From: Brevibacillus reuszeri
GTDB taxonomy: Bacteria; Bacillota; Bacilli; Brevibacillales; Brevibacillaceae
Assembly: GCF_001187725.1 (NCBI RefSeq)
Contig: NZ_LGIQ01000007.1
Span: forward strand, 494,324-558,323
DNA: 64,000 nucleotides
Reading direction: 5' to 3'
Made by a program: the position numbers and the translations under genes. The notes below the pieces were generated by a model. That model was given only the letters and a program-made list of their open reading frames with translations, was not told the origin of the DNA and made no database searches. Positions 34,777 through 45,200 of this stretch are shown here, in pieces. Within the stretch, counting starts at the first letter, position 1; every line of letters starts with the position of its first letter.

Positions 34777-36876
34777 TTAGTACGTCTGACTTAAATGGCA
34801 AGCCAAATACAGCTTAAGCCAGTCGTCCGGGTCGTCCAAATCGATATGGAGAATCTCCTCAATTTTTCGAAGGCGATGATAGAGCGTATTCGGGTGGATG
34901 TGCAGGCGCTCCGCAGTAAGCGAGGTCGAGCGATTGGCCGCAATGTATTCTTTTACGGTTTGCTCCAGTTCACTGGCCTGTGCTTTCGAACTGCGCAAAG
35001 GCGTTAGAATTTCGTTAATGAACCGCTCGATTTCCTCGGGAGGCTGACTGAGAAAGAGACGATTAATGCCAATCTCTTCGTATCGAATCATCCCAGGCTT
35101 GTTTCGGTTATGCAGAAAGGTAAGTGATTTATTCGCTTCTTCTGCACTTTTGGCAGTATGCTCAAGCCCAGGGTACAGGCTGCCGACCCCAATTTGCAAA
35201 ACAGGGGTGTCTTCCGTCTCCCAACGTTCGATAGCCGTTGAAATTTTTTGCAGCAAATGATTTTGTTTAAGAGAACTGTCCGCATGCAAAACAAGTGTAA
35301 TTTTTTCATGGAAACTAAACAGCAAACCGCTTCTTGAACCAAGCGTCGTATGCAGGCCTGCAATAAGGCGTCTATGGCATGCCTCTTTTTGTTTTGGATT
35401 CTGCAACGAATTGCTCATCTGGATTAAGACGACAAAAAGAGGCTGTTTGGCAAAAAGTCCAAATTCCTTGGCTCTAGCGACGAGATCAGCAGGTTCCCGG
35501 AAGAGAAGCAGGTCATTGTAAAATTCAAAGCTTTTTTTGTAGCCAAGCTCTGTCCGCGAGTGTGTATTGATCATCTCTAGCGCCACGATGGCTCCAGCCT
35601 GTTCGAGTACAACCATATCGAGCTGTTCCATGGGACGAAGCAGCTCTACGACGAAGCAACCAAGTGTGATGCCGCCACCTGCAATTGGGAATAAATGATA
35701 GCAATCGCCCGTAGGTAGCGTTACTTCGCGAGGGCAGCATTTACGTTCCCAGCTTGAAAAAAGAGAGAAGCTGGAAAAGTGTGTTTCGATTTCGGATTGA
35801 GCAGGATACCACTGATTTTGGGTAAGGTCAATCAAGGCGGTAGGCATACCAACCATGCTGCAGGTGGTGCTTGTGATCGTGCCTAGATCGGCTTCCTCTA
35901 GCGAAAGCTGGATAAATATTTCATGTATCTGGCTGCGTTTCACTAAATATTCGTTCGCTCGGCGCTGCTCTGTGTACAAGTGGGCATTGTAGATCGCAAT
36001 CGCTGCGAGATCAGCCAATCCTTGCAGCCGGCGCAGATCCTGCCAGGTTAGCTGGCGTTTTGCTTTGATTTGATGCACAATCATCACGCCGAGCTGCTCT
36101 TCGTTCATCGTGACGGGGACAGCCATGACAATCGGCTGATCAAACTCTACATCATCGGCAACCGAAGCTTCTATGAGATGCGCCATGTTCTCTGGACGAA
36201 TATTTTTCATGGCTTCTCTGGCTTGCTCCCGATCAAAAATACGTCCGACCCCAGCTTGAAATACTTTTCCGGTAATTCCTTCTCCAATAGCTGCTTTGAA
36301 ATCATAGATTTGGGAACCCATGCCTACGCTCGCTTTTGGGATCAGCAAATTCGTTTCAGCATCATAAAGCATCAGGAAGCCACGATCCACTGTAGGGATG
36401 GCTTGCATCGCGTTTTTCATAATATGAAGCAATAGTACATCTACATCCAGCGAGGAGGTCAAGGAGCGCAGTCCTTGAAGCCATTGCTCATGCTCTTGCC
36501 ATTGACTGTGAAAGGCTTGCTGCAACAGGGTGTACCTGACATGCAGCACGAAAAGATCACAGATGGACCGATCTTGTGGCTCGTCACAATAGAGCAAGGC
36601 ACGGACAGGAATCAATTCAGGATTCTCAGTCGTAAATAGGAACAACTGGCAGCCTTTCTCACGATCAAACTGTGTAGAATACGAAAAGTGAGTCAAAGAC
36701 TGGGGGTGTGGCCAGCTCCAGTCATCACAGGCAGGCTCATCGGTCGACTGCTCGAAACCGGCGGCAATATGATCTTGAAAATAAGACCAATGATGATGGG
36801 CAGTAGCTGTCCATATATGGTAGCTTGCAGCAGGGAATCGATCATGGCCTATTTGTATAGAGGTATTGGGCAACAT
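34777..36876 (-). CDS. GAF-domain PucR/CdaR family regulator
   Basis: A 699-residue regulator. Residues 165-335 form a GAF domain (LLLHIMKNAMQAIPTVDRGF, then GEGITGKVFQAGVGRIFDRE). A central CdaR-like/GGDEF-like domain lies near 470-600. The C-terminal PucR helix-turn-helix near 640-695 reads SLTAERLHIHPNTLYHRLRK. Such proteins activate catabolic operons in response to a small molecule. It is convergent with the EIIC-like gene and divergent from the M20 amidohydrolase, so it probably controls both. Confidence 0.9.
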   Translation of the reverse strand: MLPNTSIQIGHDRFPAASYHIWTATAHHHWSYFQDHIAAGFEQSTDEPACDDWSWPHPQSLTHFSYSTQFDREKGCQLFLFTTENPELIPVRALLYCDEPQDRSICDLFVLHVRYTLLQQAFHSQWQEHEQWLQGLRSLTSSLDVDVLLLHIMKNAMQAIPTVDRGFLMLYDAETNLLIPKASVGMGSQIYDFKAAIGEGITGKVFQAGVGRIFDREQAREAMKNIRPENMAHLIEASVADDVEFDQPIVMAVPVTMNEEQLGVMIVHQIKAKRQLTWQDLRRLQGLADLAAIAIYNAHLYTEQRRANEYLVKRSQIHEIFIQLSLEEADLGTITSTTCSMVGMPTALIDLTQNQWYPAQSEIETHFSSFSLFSSWERKCCPREVTLPTGDCYHLFPIAGGGITLGCFVVELLRPMEQLDMVVLEQAGAIVALEMINTHSRTELGYKKSFEFYNDLLLFREPADLVARAKEFGLFAKQPLFVVLIQMSNSLQNPKQKEACHRRLIAGLHTTLGSRSGLLFSFHEKITLVLHADSSLKQNHLLQKISTAIERWETEDTPVLQIGVGSLYPGLEHTAKSAEEANKSLTFLHNRNKPGMIRYEEIGINRLFLSQPPEEIERFINEILTPLRSSKAQASELEQTVKEYIAANRSTSLTAERLHIHPNTLYHRLRKIEEILHIDLDDPDDWLKLYLACHLSQTY

Positions 36877-37130
36877 AGCTTACTCTCCTCGTCAAGAAAT
36901 CACTTCATGATACACGGACAAATCCTCTCTTTGTTTTCTGTTTGTAATTCGTAAAATCCTGTTTTTCTGAAAGGAAGTGACTGGAGAAACACACAATGAA
37001 ATAAGAAAAACATGATAGAGTACCACAATGCTATTTGGCACCAGCGCTTTTACAATAAAAACAGCACAAGCTGAAAAGCTCGTTATAAATGGAAGCATCG
37101 CATCGAATCAGGGACAGAGGAGGTAGTGTT

Positions 37131-38525
37131 ATGGCAAAGTCAGATTTAACGAGTTGGATTGAAGCAAATGAGCACAGATTTACCGATATTTCAAGACAAA
37201 TCTGGGAGAAACCAGAGCTGGGATATACGGAAAGCTTTGCCTCTGAGCTGCAAATCAGCACGCTTCAGGAGGCAGGGTTTCATATTCGTACCGGAATTGG
37301 GGATGTTGCAACTTCGTTTATTGCAGAGTACGGATCTGGTCACCCGATCATTGGTATTTTGGGAGAATTTGATGCCTTGCCCGGCTTGTCCCAGGAGGTG
37401 AGCCCTGCCTATCAACCGCTTGTTCAAAATGGACCAGGTCACGGCTGTGGTCACAATTTGCTGGGCACAGCAGGAGTAGAGGCCGTGATTGCCCTCAAGG
37501 ACAGAATGGATGCTGAAAAGATAAAAGGTACGATTCGCTACTATGGCTGCGCAGCAGAGGAATTGCTTTCTGGCAAGACGTTCATGGCGCGGGCAGGTGC
37601 TTTTGATGATTTAGATTGTGCCCTTACCTGGCATCCAGGCAGTGCCAATACCACGAGTAATGTACGATTTCAGGCATTATCGGCGATCGAATTTTACTTC
37701 TCTGGCGTGACGGCGCACGCTGGATCGGCTCCACATCTGGGGAGAAGTGCGCTTGATGCAGTAGAGCTTATGAACGTCGGAGCGAATTATATGCGTGAGC
37801 ACGTACCGGACGGGACCCGTATCCATTATCAGATTACGAATGGGGGGATGGCACCAAACATCGTACCAGATAACGCCAGTGTCTATTACTTTCTGCGTGG
37901 AGCAAGCCGCAAGCAGGTGGATGAACTGCAAGCCCGATTGATCAAAATCGCCCAAGGGGCAACGATGATGACAGAGACCTCAGTGCGATGGGAGATCAAG
38001 GCTGGCTGCTACGACACATTGCCCAATCTCGTATTGAATGAGCATATGTATTTGCAAACAGCGGATGCTGGACAAATGGAATTTACCGAGGAAGAAGAGT
38101 CGTTCGCAAAAAGTTTGTGCCAGACAATCGCTGCTGTGGCTACAGAAACGGAAAAGGCAGGCGAGCGGAAGGACAATCTGCTGGATTCCGCTTTTTATCA
38201 CGATTTAAAGCAGGTAGGAAAGTCGGTGGGAGCCTCGACGGACGTTGGGGATGTCTCTTGGATCACTCCTGTTGGCCAAGTGACGACGACATGCGCACCC
38301 CGTGGAGTTCAAGTACATACGTGGCAAGCGACGGCCTCTTTTGGCTCCACGCTTGGCATGAAGGGAATGCATCATGCGGCAAAAATTATGGCGCTGACCG
38401 CCTATGACCTGTTGCACAACGAAGACGGCGTATTAGACAGAGCGAAAGCTGAGTTTGTGGAGAGCACCAAAGGCTTTACGTATCGTGCCGGAATTCCTGA
38501 TGATGTGAAGCCACCTGGCGCATAG
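37131..38525 (+). CDS. M20 family amidohydrolase (AbgB-like)
   Basis: A 464-residue metal-dependent amidohydrolase. GHGCGHNLLG near residue 103 and CAAEELLSGKTFMARAG near 143 give the first metal ligands, and LTWHPGSANTTSNV near 170 is typical of the AbgB type, which splits p-aminobenzoyl-glutamate and related acyl-amino acids. A dimerisation lid follows near 185-300. The start is ATG 37131 with GGAGGTAGTGTT upstream. It is divergent from the PucR regulator. The true substrate is not known. Confidence 0.9.
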   Translation: MAKSDLTSWIEANEHRFTDISRQIWEKPELGYTESFASELQISTLQEAGFHIRTGIGDVATSFIAEYGSGHPIIGILGEFDALPGLSQEVSPAYQPLVQNGPGHGCGHNLLGTAGVEAVIALKDRMDAEKIKGTIRYYGCAAEELLSGKTFMARAGAFDDLDCALTWHPGSANTTSNVRFQALSAIEFYFSGVTAHAGSAPHLGRSALDAVELMNVGANYMREHVPDGTRIHYQITNGGMAPNIVPDNASVYYFLRGASRKQVDELQARLIKIAQGATMMTETSVRWEIKAGCYDTLPNLVLNEHMYLQTADAGQMEFTEEEESFAKSLCQTIAAVATETEKAGERKDNLLDSAFYHDLKQVGKSVGASTDVGDVSWITPVGQVTTTCAPRGVQVHTWQATASFGSTLGMKGMHHAAKIMALTAYDLLHNEDGVLDRAKAEFVESTKGFTYRAGIPDDVKPPGA

Positions 38526-38563
38526 GGGATATCAGGAGAGGAGCAAGACCACTCCATCATGCT

Positions 38564-38600
38564 AAAACACCATGCAGGAAGTGTCCGCATGGTGTTTTGG
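38564..38600 (+). terminator. Rho-independent terminator after the M20 gene
   Basis: AAAACACCATGC pairs exactly with GCATGGTGTTTT around AGGAAGTGTCC. The T run is short (TTTT), so efficiency is uncertain. The 97 bases from 38601 to the end of the next gene show nothing. Confidence 0.75.
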
Positions 38601-38697
38601 CTTTAAGGTCTATATTCAAACAAACAGAAGCGCTGTCTTTGACGATGATAAACATTATTTCAATACCGAGCGATTGGAGCTTTTCGTTCAAGTCACT

Positions 38698-39210
38698 CTA
38701 TTTCTCCGGGAGTGGAATAATGAGCTCCATCCGGCGACTGCCGTCCTTCATGCTCGTTTCAAACAAAATGAGCATAAGCGTTGTATTCGGATCCGCTTTT
38801 TTAACTTTTACCGTATGCGTGAAGTCACCCCATTCAGGTGCGCCAGCAGAGGTTTGAATGGAGCCTGTTGTCAGTTCGTTATGCCCGTCTTCTACGACGT
38901 AGCTGACCGTTCCTTCAAAAACTTGTGCCTGGCCTTTCACTTCGAACGTATCATCACCTGTTTTCTTCACGGTTACCTTTCGGAAAATATCATTGGCATA
39001 GACCCCTTCAGAAGATTCTGGCTGCTCGGCAGCGGGAGGCTTTTCAGCCGGAGTTTGTGGCTGCGATGGAGCGGGTGTTTCAGGCTGTGTGCTAGGTGTC
39101 TCTGGCTGGGTTGTGGCTGGAGGAGTCTGTGGCTCCACTGAGCTTTGCGTACCACCTGTGCAGCCTTGGAGCACTCCTACGGTCAACAGCAGCAAAAGAA
39201 ACTTTTTCAT
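38698..39210 (-). CDS. Lipoprotein with proline-rich linker and Gmad2-like domain
   Basis: A 170-residue surface lipoprotein. The signal peptide ends in the lipobox GVLQGC at residue 17. Residues 25-70 are a Pro/Thr/Gln/Glu linker with repeats such as TQPETP and SQPQTP. The C-terminal 95 residues form an immunoglobulin-like domain of the Gmad2 type (FEVKGQAQVFEGTVSYVV, then GDFTHTVKV) often found beside germination or sporulation proteins. The start is the ATG at 39210, with GAGGGAT upstream. Confidence 0.82.
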   Translation of the reverse strand: MKKFLLLLLTVGVLQGCTGGTQSSVEPQTPPATTQPETPSTQPETPAPSQPQTPAEKPPAAEQPESSEGVYANDIFRKVTVKKTGDDTFEVKGQAQVFEGTVSYVVEDGHNELTTGSIQTSAGAPEWGDFTHTVKVKKADPNTTLMLILFETSMKDGSRRMELIIPLPEK

Positions 39211-39365
39211 GGTATCCCTCGATTCTGTTGGTTTGTTGTGAGTCCTACCTCTTTGTAAGACGAAGAAATAAAAGCGTTTGTTACAAGAAAGGGCTATCTT
39301 AGGTGAACTGTGATAGAATGGGGAGGAAGCATTAACCACTATCTTAGAAAGCTGGTCGAAAAAGA

Positions 39366-40790
39366 ATGGTACAACAAACGTATCGAATTGAAAAGGATTT
39401 TCTCGGGGAAAAGGAAATTCCTGTTGATGCCTACTATGGCGTCCAAACTATGCGTGCGACGGAGAACTTTCCAATCACAGGATACCGTCTACATTCTTCA
39501 CTGATCATCGCAATGGCAATGGTAAAGAAAGCAGCTGCGATTGCCAACATGGAAGTTTCGCGACTGAACCCTCGTCTGGGAAATGCAATTGTTCAAGCAG
39601 CTGAGGAAATTATCGAAGGAAAATGGCATGATCAGTTTATTGTAGACCCTATTCAAGGTGGGGCAGGCACTTCTATCAATATGAATGCCAATGAGGTCAT
39701 TGCGAACCGCGGACTTGAGCTTTTGGGAGAGAAAAAAGGCGATTACTTCCATCTGAGCCCAAATACACATGTTAACATGTCTCAGTCTACCAATGACGCA
39801 TTCCCAACAGCGATTCACATCTCTACGCTAGATCTGCTGGAAAAACTATTGGTAACGATGGAAGCAATGCATGATGCTTTTGGTAAAAAGGCAACAGAAT
39901 TTGATGACGTGATCAAAATGGGGCGGACGCATTTGCAGGATGCTGTTCCCATTCGTTTGGGACAAGAGTTCGAGGCTTATCGCCGTGTGCTAGACCGTGA
40001 TATCAAACGGATCAAGCAATCCCGTCAGCACCTCTATGAGGTAAATATGGGGGCGACTGCTGTAGGTACGGGATTAAATGCGGACCCACAATACATCACA
40101 AACGTTGTGAAGCAACTCGTGGAAATCACAGGCTTCCCACTGAGTGGAGCGGAGCATCTCGTGGATGCGACGCAAAACACAGATGCATATACAGAAGTTT
40201 CAGCTGCACTCAAGGTTTGCATGATGAACATGTCCAAAATCGCCAATGATTTGCGTCTGATGGCTTCTGGACCACGAGCTGGACTGGGAGAAATCTCGCT
40301 GCCAGCACGTCAGCCTGGATCTTCCATCATGCCAGGTAAAGTAAACCCGGTAATGGCTGAAGTCATTAACCAGGTTGCTTTCCAAGTGATCGGGAATGAC
40401 CATACCATTTGCTTGGCTTCAGAAGCAGGTCAGCTGGAGCTGAACGTGATGGAGCCGGTATTGGTGTTCAACCTCTTGCAGTCCATCAGCATTATGGACA
40501 ATGCATTCCGTGCGTTTACTAAGTATTGCCTGGAAGGTATCGAGGCAAACCGTGAACGCATGAGAGAATACGTAGAAAAAAGTGTCGGCGTGATCACTGC
40601 AGTCAACCCGCACCTGGGCTATGAAACAGCAGCACGTATCGCACGCGAAGCGATTTTGACTGGAAAATCTGTGCGCGAGCTTTGCCTCCAGCACAATGTT
40701 TTGACAGAAGAAGAGCTTGATTTGATTTTGGATCCATTTGAAATGACACACCCTGGAATTGCTGGTGCGTCCTTGCTCGATCGTAATTAA
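39366..40790 (+). CDS. aspA: Aspartate ammonia-lyase
   Basis: Aspartase converts L-aspartate to fumarate and ammonia as a cytosolic homotetramer. The 474-residue protein has the superfamily signature GSSIMPGKVNPVMAE near residue 318, with the catalytic serine loop, as well as GRTHLQDAVPI near 185 and SQSTNDAFPTAIH near 140. The start is ATG 39366, since a stop lies 19 bases upstream in frame, but no clear ribosome binding site precedes it. A nine-base word CTATCTTAG occurs at 39294 and again at 39339 in the leader. Confidence 0.96.
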   Translation: MVQQTYRIEKDFLGEKEIPVDAYYGVQTMRATENFPITGYRLHSSLIIAMAMVKKAAAIANMEVSRLNPRLGNAIVQAAEEIIEGKWHDQFIVDPIQGGAGTSINMNANEVIANRGLELLGEKKGDYFHLSPNTHVNMSQSTNDAFPTAIHISTLDLLEKLLVTMEAMHDAFGKKATEFDDVIKMGRTHLQDAVPIRLGQEFEAYRRVLDRDIKRIKQSRQHLYEVNMGATAVGTGLNADPQYITNVVKQLVEITGFPLSGAEHLVDATQNTDAYTEVSAALKVCMMNMSKIANDLRLMASGPRAGLGEISLPARQPGSSIMPGKVNPVMAEVINQVAFQVIGNDHTICLASEAGQLELNVMEPVLVFNLLQSISIMDNAFRAFTKYCLEGIEANRERMREYVEKSVGVITAVNPHLGYETAARIAREAILTGKSVRELCLQHNVLTEEELDLILDPFEMTHPGIAGASLLDRN

Positions 40791-40803
40791 ATGAAATGAG
40801 GCG

Positions 40804-40840
40804 AAAACTCCCGTACCTACCAGTCGGGAGTTTTGCTTTT
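40804..40840. terminator. Terminator between aspA and pdaA
   Basis: AAAACTCCCG pairs exactly with CGGGAGTTTT around an eleven-base loop and is followed by GCTTTTT. It can act for both converging genes. Confidence 0.88.
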
Positions 40841-41634
40841 TACGGCGAGACTGTAGGCGTTGGAAGCTGTTCCAGGCTTTTGAATTCGTAACCTTGTCTG
40901 CGAGCCTCGTCGATAATGGAACCGAGTGCTTCCGCATTGTCCTTGGAAACAGAATGGAGGAGAATGACTGCTCCAGGGTGAAGCTGCGACATGACGCTGT
41001 CGTACGCAAATTTAGCGCCGCGCTGGACCTTTGTATCCCAATCCCTGTAAGCGATTGACCAAAATACATTTGTGTACCCCATGTCCTTTGTCACGGAAAG
41101 CGTACGGTCGCTAAAAATACCGCGTGGGGGACGCAAATACGCCATTTCCTTTTGACCGGTGACTTGTATGACTGCTGCTTTTACCTTGTCGAGCTCTTCC
41201 TTGACTTTTTGATTGGAGATTGTCGTCATATCGGGATGACTCCAGGAGTGATTTCCGATCAAGTGACCTTCAGTCGCCATACGCTTCAAAAGCTCAGGCT
41301 GTTCTTTTACGTAATGGCCAGTTACAAAGAAGATAGCGGGAACCTTTCTGACCAGTAACGTGTCTAAAATCGAAGCAGTAAAGCCATTCTCATACCCATT
41401 ATCAAAGGTGAGGTACAGCTCCTTCTTCGATGTATCCCCTAGAAAGACAGCTCCATGTCGATCTACAATCCCTTTAAATCCTTCTTCCTGGATGGATGGC
41501 AGTTGGCCGTTTTTACTTTTTTTAAAGCCAAAATGATACGGATGATCCTGGTAGGCTACAGCAGACTGGAGCGGCAACCCCAACAGGAGTAAAAGACTCA
41601 GACCGATGAGATGCCACTTGAATCGTTTGTCCAT
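40840..41634 (-). CDS. pdaA: N-acetylmuramic acid deacetylase PdaA (delta-lactam forming)
   Basis: A 264-residue exported NodB-family deacetylase needed to make muramic-delta-lactam in spore cortex. FGFKKSKNGQLPSIQEEGF near residue 35 is diagnostic of PdaA. NodB motifs follow: TFDNGYENG (Asp), HSWSHPDM (two zinc His), LRPPRGIF and the LLHSVSKDN segment. A signal anchor covers residues 6-24. I take the ATG at 41634, which gives the length of Bacillus PdaA; ATG 41658 is possible. Expression in the forespore is inferred from the family. Confidence 0.93.
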   Translation of the reverse strand: MDKRFKWHLIGLSLLLLLGLPLQSAVAYQDHPYHFGFKKSKNGQLPSIQEEGFKGIVDRHGAVFLGDTSKKELYLTFDNGYENGFTASILDTLLVRKVPAIFFVTGHYVKEQPELLKRMATEGHLIGNHSWSHPDMTTISNQKVKEELDKVKAAVIQVTGQKEMAYLRPPRGIFSDRTLSVTKDMGYTNVFWSIAYRDWDTKVQRGAKFAYDSVMSQLHPGAVILLHSVSKDNAEALGSIIDEARRQGYEFKSLEQLPTPTVSP

Positions 41635-41882
41635 ACCGAAAATACACGTCCTTTCCATACCCCAAACGAAATGTTTAGTTTCCATTGAAAGTTTGTCCAG
41701 TCCCAATCCAATTATGTAAAGCATTCCTAACCACTTGAGAAGTGTGCAGGATTGATGAAAAAATAAAGAAGAGCGGGGTCAACTGTCCAAACCACTCTGA
41801 GACATCCGTCATATAGTATCAAAGTCAACGGTGATCCGCTGACAAAACAACTGTGAAATCATCCAGTACCGGAGGTGTAGTC

Positions 41883-42098
41883 ATGGGGCTGAATTGGTTG
41901 AAGTATTTGCAACAACATGTTGGCGATGATGACGACATTGAAGAGGTTGAAGTGAAAGTCGAATACGAGGATGGAACCAAGAAAAAATGGATCTTTACAG
42001 ATAGTCAAGATCCTGTATACGAAGATGACGAAGATGAAGAAGACGAAGGAGACGACGCCGAAGGAGACGATTCTGAGGACGATTCCGACGAGGACTAA
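41883..42098 (+). CDS. Small highly acidic protein
   Basis: A 71-residue protein with GGAGGTGTAGTC before the ATG at 41883. The first half (GLNWLKYLQQHVGDDDDIEE, EVKVEYEDGTKKKWIF) may be a small beta domain. The last 26 residues are almost only Asp, Glu, Ser and Gly (DEDEEDEGDDAEGDDSED). Such tails can mimic DNA or bind basic proteins and metals. The family is not recognised. It has its own terminator and precedes the SNF2 helicase. Confidence 0.7.
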   Translation: MGLNWLKYLQQHVGDDDDIEEVEVKVEYEDGTKKKWIFTDSQDPVYEDDEDEEDEGDDAEGDDSEDDSDED

Positions 42099-42132
42099 TC
42101 AGAACATCGCTTTGCCTTTTTCTTTTACGGGG

Positions 42133-42162
42133 AAAGATGCGTCTTTGTGGCGCATCTTTTTT
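42133..42162 (+). terminator. Rho-independent terminator
   Basis: AAAGATGCG pairs exactly with CGCATCTTT around TCTTTGTGG and is followed by TTT. Confidence 0.88.
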
Positions 42163-42261
42163 CGTTGCCTGGCTAGCCGCAAGTGAGCTTACCGTTCGAG
42201 CGCTTTTTTTCTCGATCTGTTATCATTTAGATATTCTGCTAGTAAAGAAAGGGTAAGTACG

Positions 42262-45200
42262 ATGAGCTTTACACTTAGTGAGCAAGTCATCAAAACATTG
42301 TGTGGACGAATATCCTACGAAAAGGGAAAAGCCTATTACCGGACAAGAAAAGTGGCGGTGACCCATTTCGAACCACAAGGGCTTGCTGTAGAAGCAACAG
42401 TAAATGCGGGGAACAGCAAGTACGAGGTACAAATCGATATAGATGGAAGTTCGATAGAGGCTGCTTGCACCTGTCCAACACTGCGCTCTTACAATCATTA
42501 TTGCCAGCACGTTGCTGCTGTGCTCTTGCAACTAAAGGAGATGCTACGTGATCAAAGTGCCAGCTACGCTATGCCTTCCAGATATGATAGGAATGGTGAA
42601 ACGGCATTAGTAGGCAGCCAGTCACGAGATACAGTGCTGACAAAAGAGGTGCTGGGGCTGTTTGAAGCAAAATCACTTCGACCAAGCAGCTCGCCCTCTG
42701 TCTTGCATGATACGAGAATATGTCTGGAGGTTGAGTTCTCCTGTAAAATTTACTCCTATGGGTATCGCAAGCGCATGTTTGGTATCGAGCTGAAGGTCGG
42801 AGGCAAGCGGCTTTATATTGTGAAAAAAGTACGAGAGTTTCTGGAGCGATTATCCAAGCGAGAGATATTTGTCTTCTCCAACCATTTCACATACGATCCA
42901 CAGCTTCACCGATTTCAAAAAGAAGATGATGCGGTATTGCAGCAGTTGATCCGTATTTATCAAAATGAAAATGTATATTTGGAAACGACGACACGCTTTC
43001 CAACCGGACCGAGCAGTATGAGTGGGGAGCGCATGCTGCTTGTACCACCGGCGTCTTGGGACTCGCTTCTACCTGCGCTTTTGGCTGCATCATCCGTACA
43101 GATTGAAAAAGAGGACAGCCAGTTTGTTCCGCTGGAGATGTTTGAAGGTGCGATTCCTGTCCAGTATACGTTTGACCAAGCAGAAAATGGGAGCTATCAA
43201 CTGGATGTACAGGGATTGGACGCGATTACGATAATGGAGTCGTACCAAGTTCTTCTAATTGAGGGCAAGCTGTTTCGGGTTTCAGCGGAACAGTGCGAGC
43301 GTCTCGCTGGGATGAAACAACTGCTTGATCAGCATCGACGCAAGAGTATTCCGATTTCCTCAGAGCAAATGGAAACCTTCATGGTGCAGGTAGTACCAGG
43401 CTTAATGAATCTGGGTGGCGTTCAGATTGCTCGTTCTGTCTCTGATCGGATTGTCCAGACCAAACTGAAAGCAAAGCTATTTCTGGACCGGGTGAGAGAT
43501 CGGCTGCTTGCCGGACTCGAATTTCAGTACGGCGACATCATTGTAAATCCATTAGAGCAGCATCAGCAGCAGCGCGGGACCGATCTCATCCTGATGAGAG
43601 ATGGGGAGAAGGAAAGGAAAATCTTGGAGATCATGGAGAGGAGCGCATTTTCAAAAACAGAAGCCGGATTCTTTTTACAAGACGAAGAAGCAGAATACGA
43701 CTTTCTCTATCATGTCGTTCCCGAGCTGGAAAAGCTCGTAAGCGTGTATGCAACCACTGCTGTAAAGATCAGACTGCATACAGGACAGATGGCTCCTAAA
43801 GTGATGGTGGATGTAAAAGAACGTACCAACTGGCTGGAGCTGTCATTTGAGCTGGATGGCATTCCTGAAACAGAGATTCGCCAATTGATCAAATCCTTGG
43901 AAGAAAAACGAAAATATCATAAACTGCCTAATGGGGCGCTGCTGCCCTTGGAAGCCGATGCATTTCAGGAAATGTCCGATTTCATCGACGAGATGGGTAT
44001 ACACAGCCGTGATTTGCAGGGAGCGCATATGCGCCTGCCTATGGTCCGAGGACTGCATATGCTGGACACACACAAGCAAGGAAAAGCAATTCAATTGGGC
44101 AAGTCCTTTCGTCAAATGCTGGATCATATGCGAAATCCGGATCATCTTGATTTTCCCGTACCCGATTCGCTGGAGCCAATTATGCGCGACTACCAAAAAT
44201 TTGGTTTTCAATGGCTAAAGACATTGGCCCATTACCGCTTTGGGGGAATCCTGGCTGATGATATGGGACTCGGTAAAACATTGCAGAGCATCGCTTTTCT
44301 TGTTTCCGTACTCCCTGAAATACGAAACAAGGAGCGACCTGCGTTGGTTGTTTCCCCGGCATCACTTGTGTACAACTGGCGAAATGAATTGAAGAAGTTC
44401 GCTCCGCAGCTTCGGACAGTCATCGTTGACGGGAACAAAGCTCAGCGAAAGAAATTACTTGAAAATACGTCAGAAGCGGATGTCATTATCACTTCCTATC
44501 CATTGCTTCGTATCGACCATGAGCAATATGCGGATCAACTGTTTCATACTCTCATCCTGGACGAAGCACAAGCATTCAAGAATCACACGACGCAAACGGC
44601 ACACGCCGTAAAAAGAATTCAGGCGCAGTATCGCTTTGCGCTCACAGGGACCCCTGTGGAAAACAGGCTGGAGGAGCTGTGGTCCATCTATGATGCCGTG
44701 TTTCCCGAGCTGTTTCCGAGCAGAAAAGCATTTCATGACTTGTCACGAGACGTAGTAGCAAAACGAGCGCGTCCTTTTTTGCTGCGCCGGGTAAAAAGTG
44801 ATGTGCTTAAAGAGCTGCCAGAAAAAATCGAGTCGCTTCAGGCATCTGAGCTTTTGTCAGAACAAAAGAAGCTGTATGTAGCCTATTTGGCGCAATTACA
44901 GCAGGAAACATTGAAACACCTCCAGGATAACAGTTTTGATAAGAACAGGATTAAAATTCTTGCCGGTTTAACGAGACTGCGGCAAATATGCTGCCATCCG
45001 GCATTGTTTGTCGAAAACTATGAGGGTAGCTCGGCTAAATTCGAGCAGCTGCTTGAAATTATGGAGGAGTGCAGAAGCGCCAGGAAACGTGTGCTTGTAT
45101 TTTCCCAGTTTACGCGAATGCTTGGCTTGATCGGGAGAGAGCTCGGTTATAGCGGAGTGCCGTTCTTCTATCTTGATGGCAGTACGCCAGCAGCAGAGCG

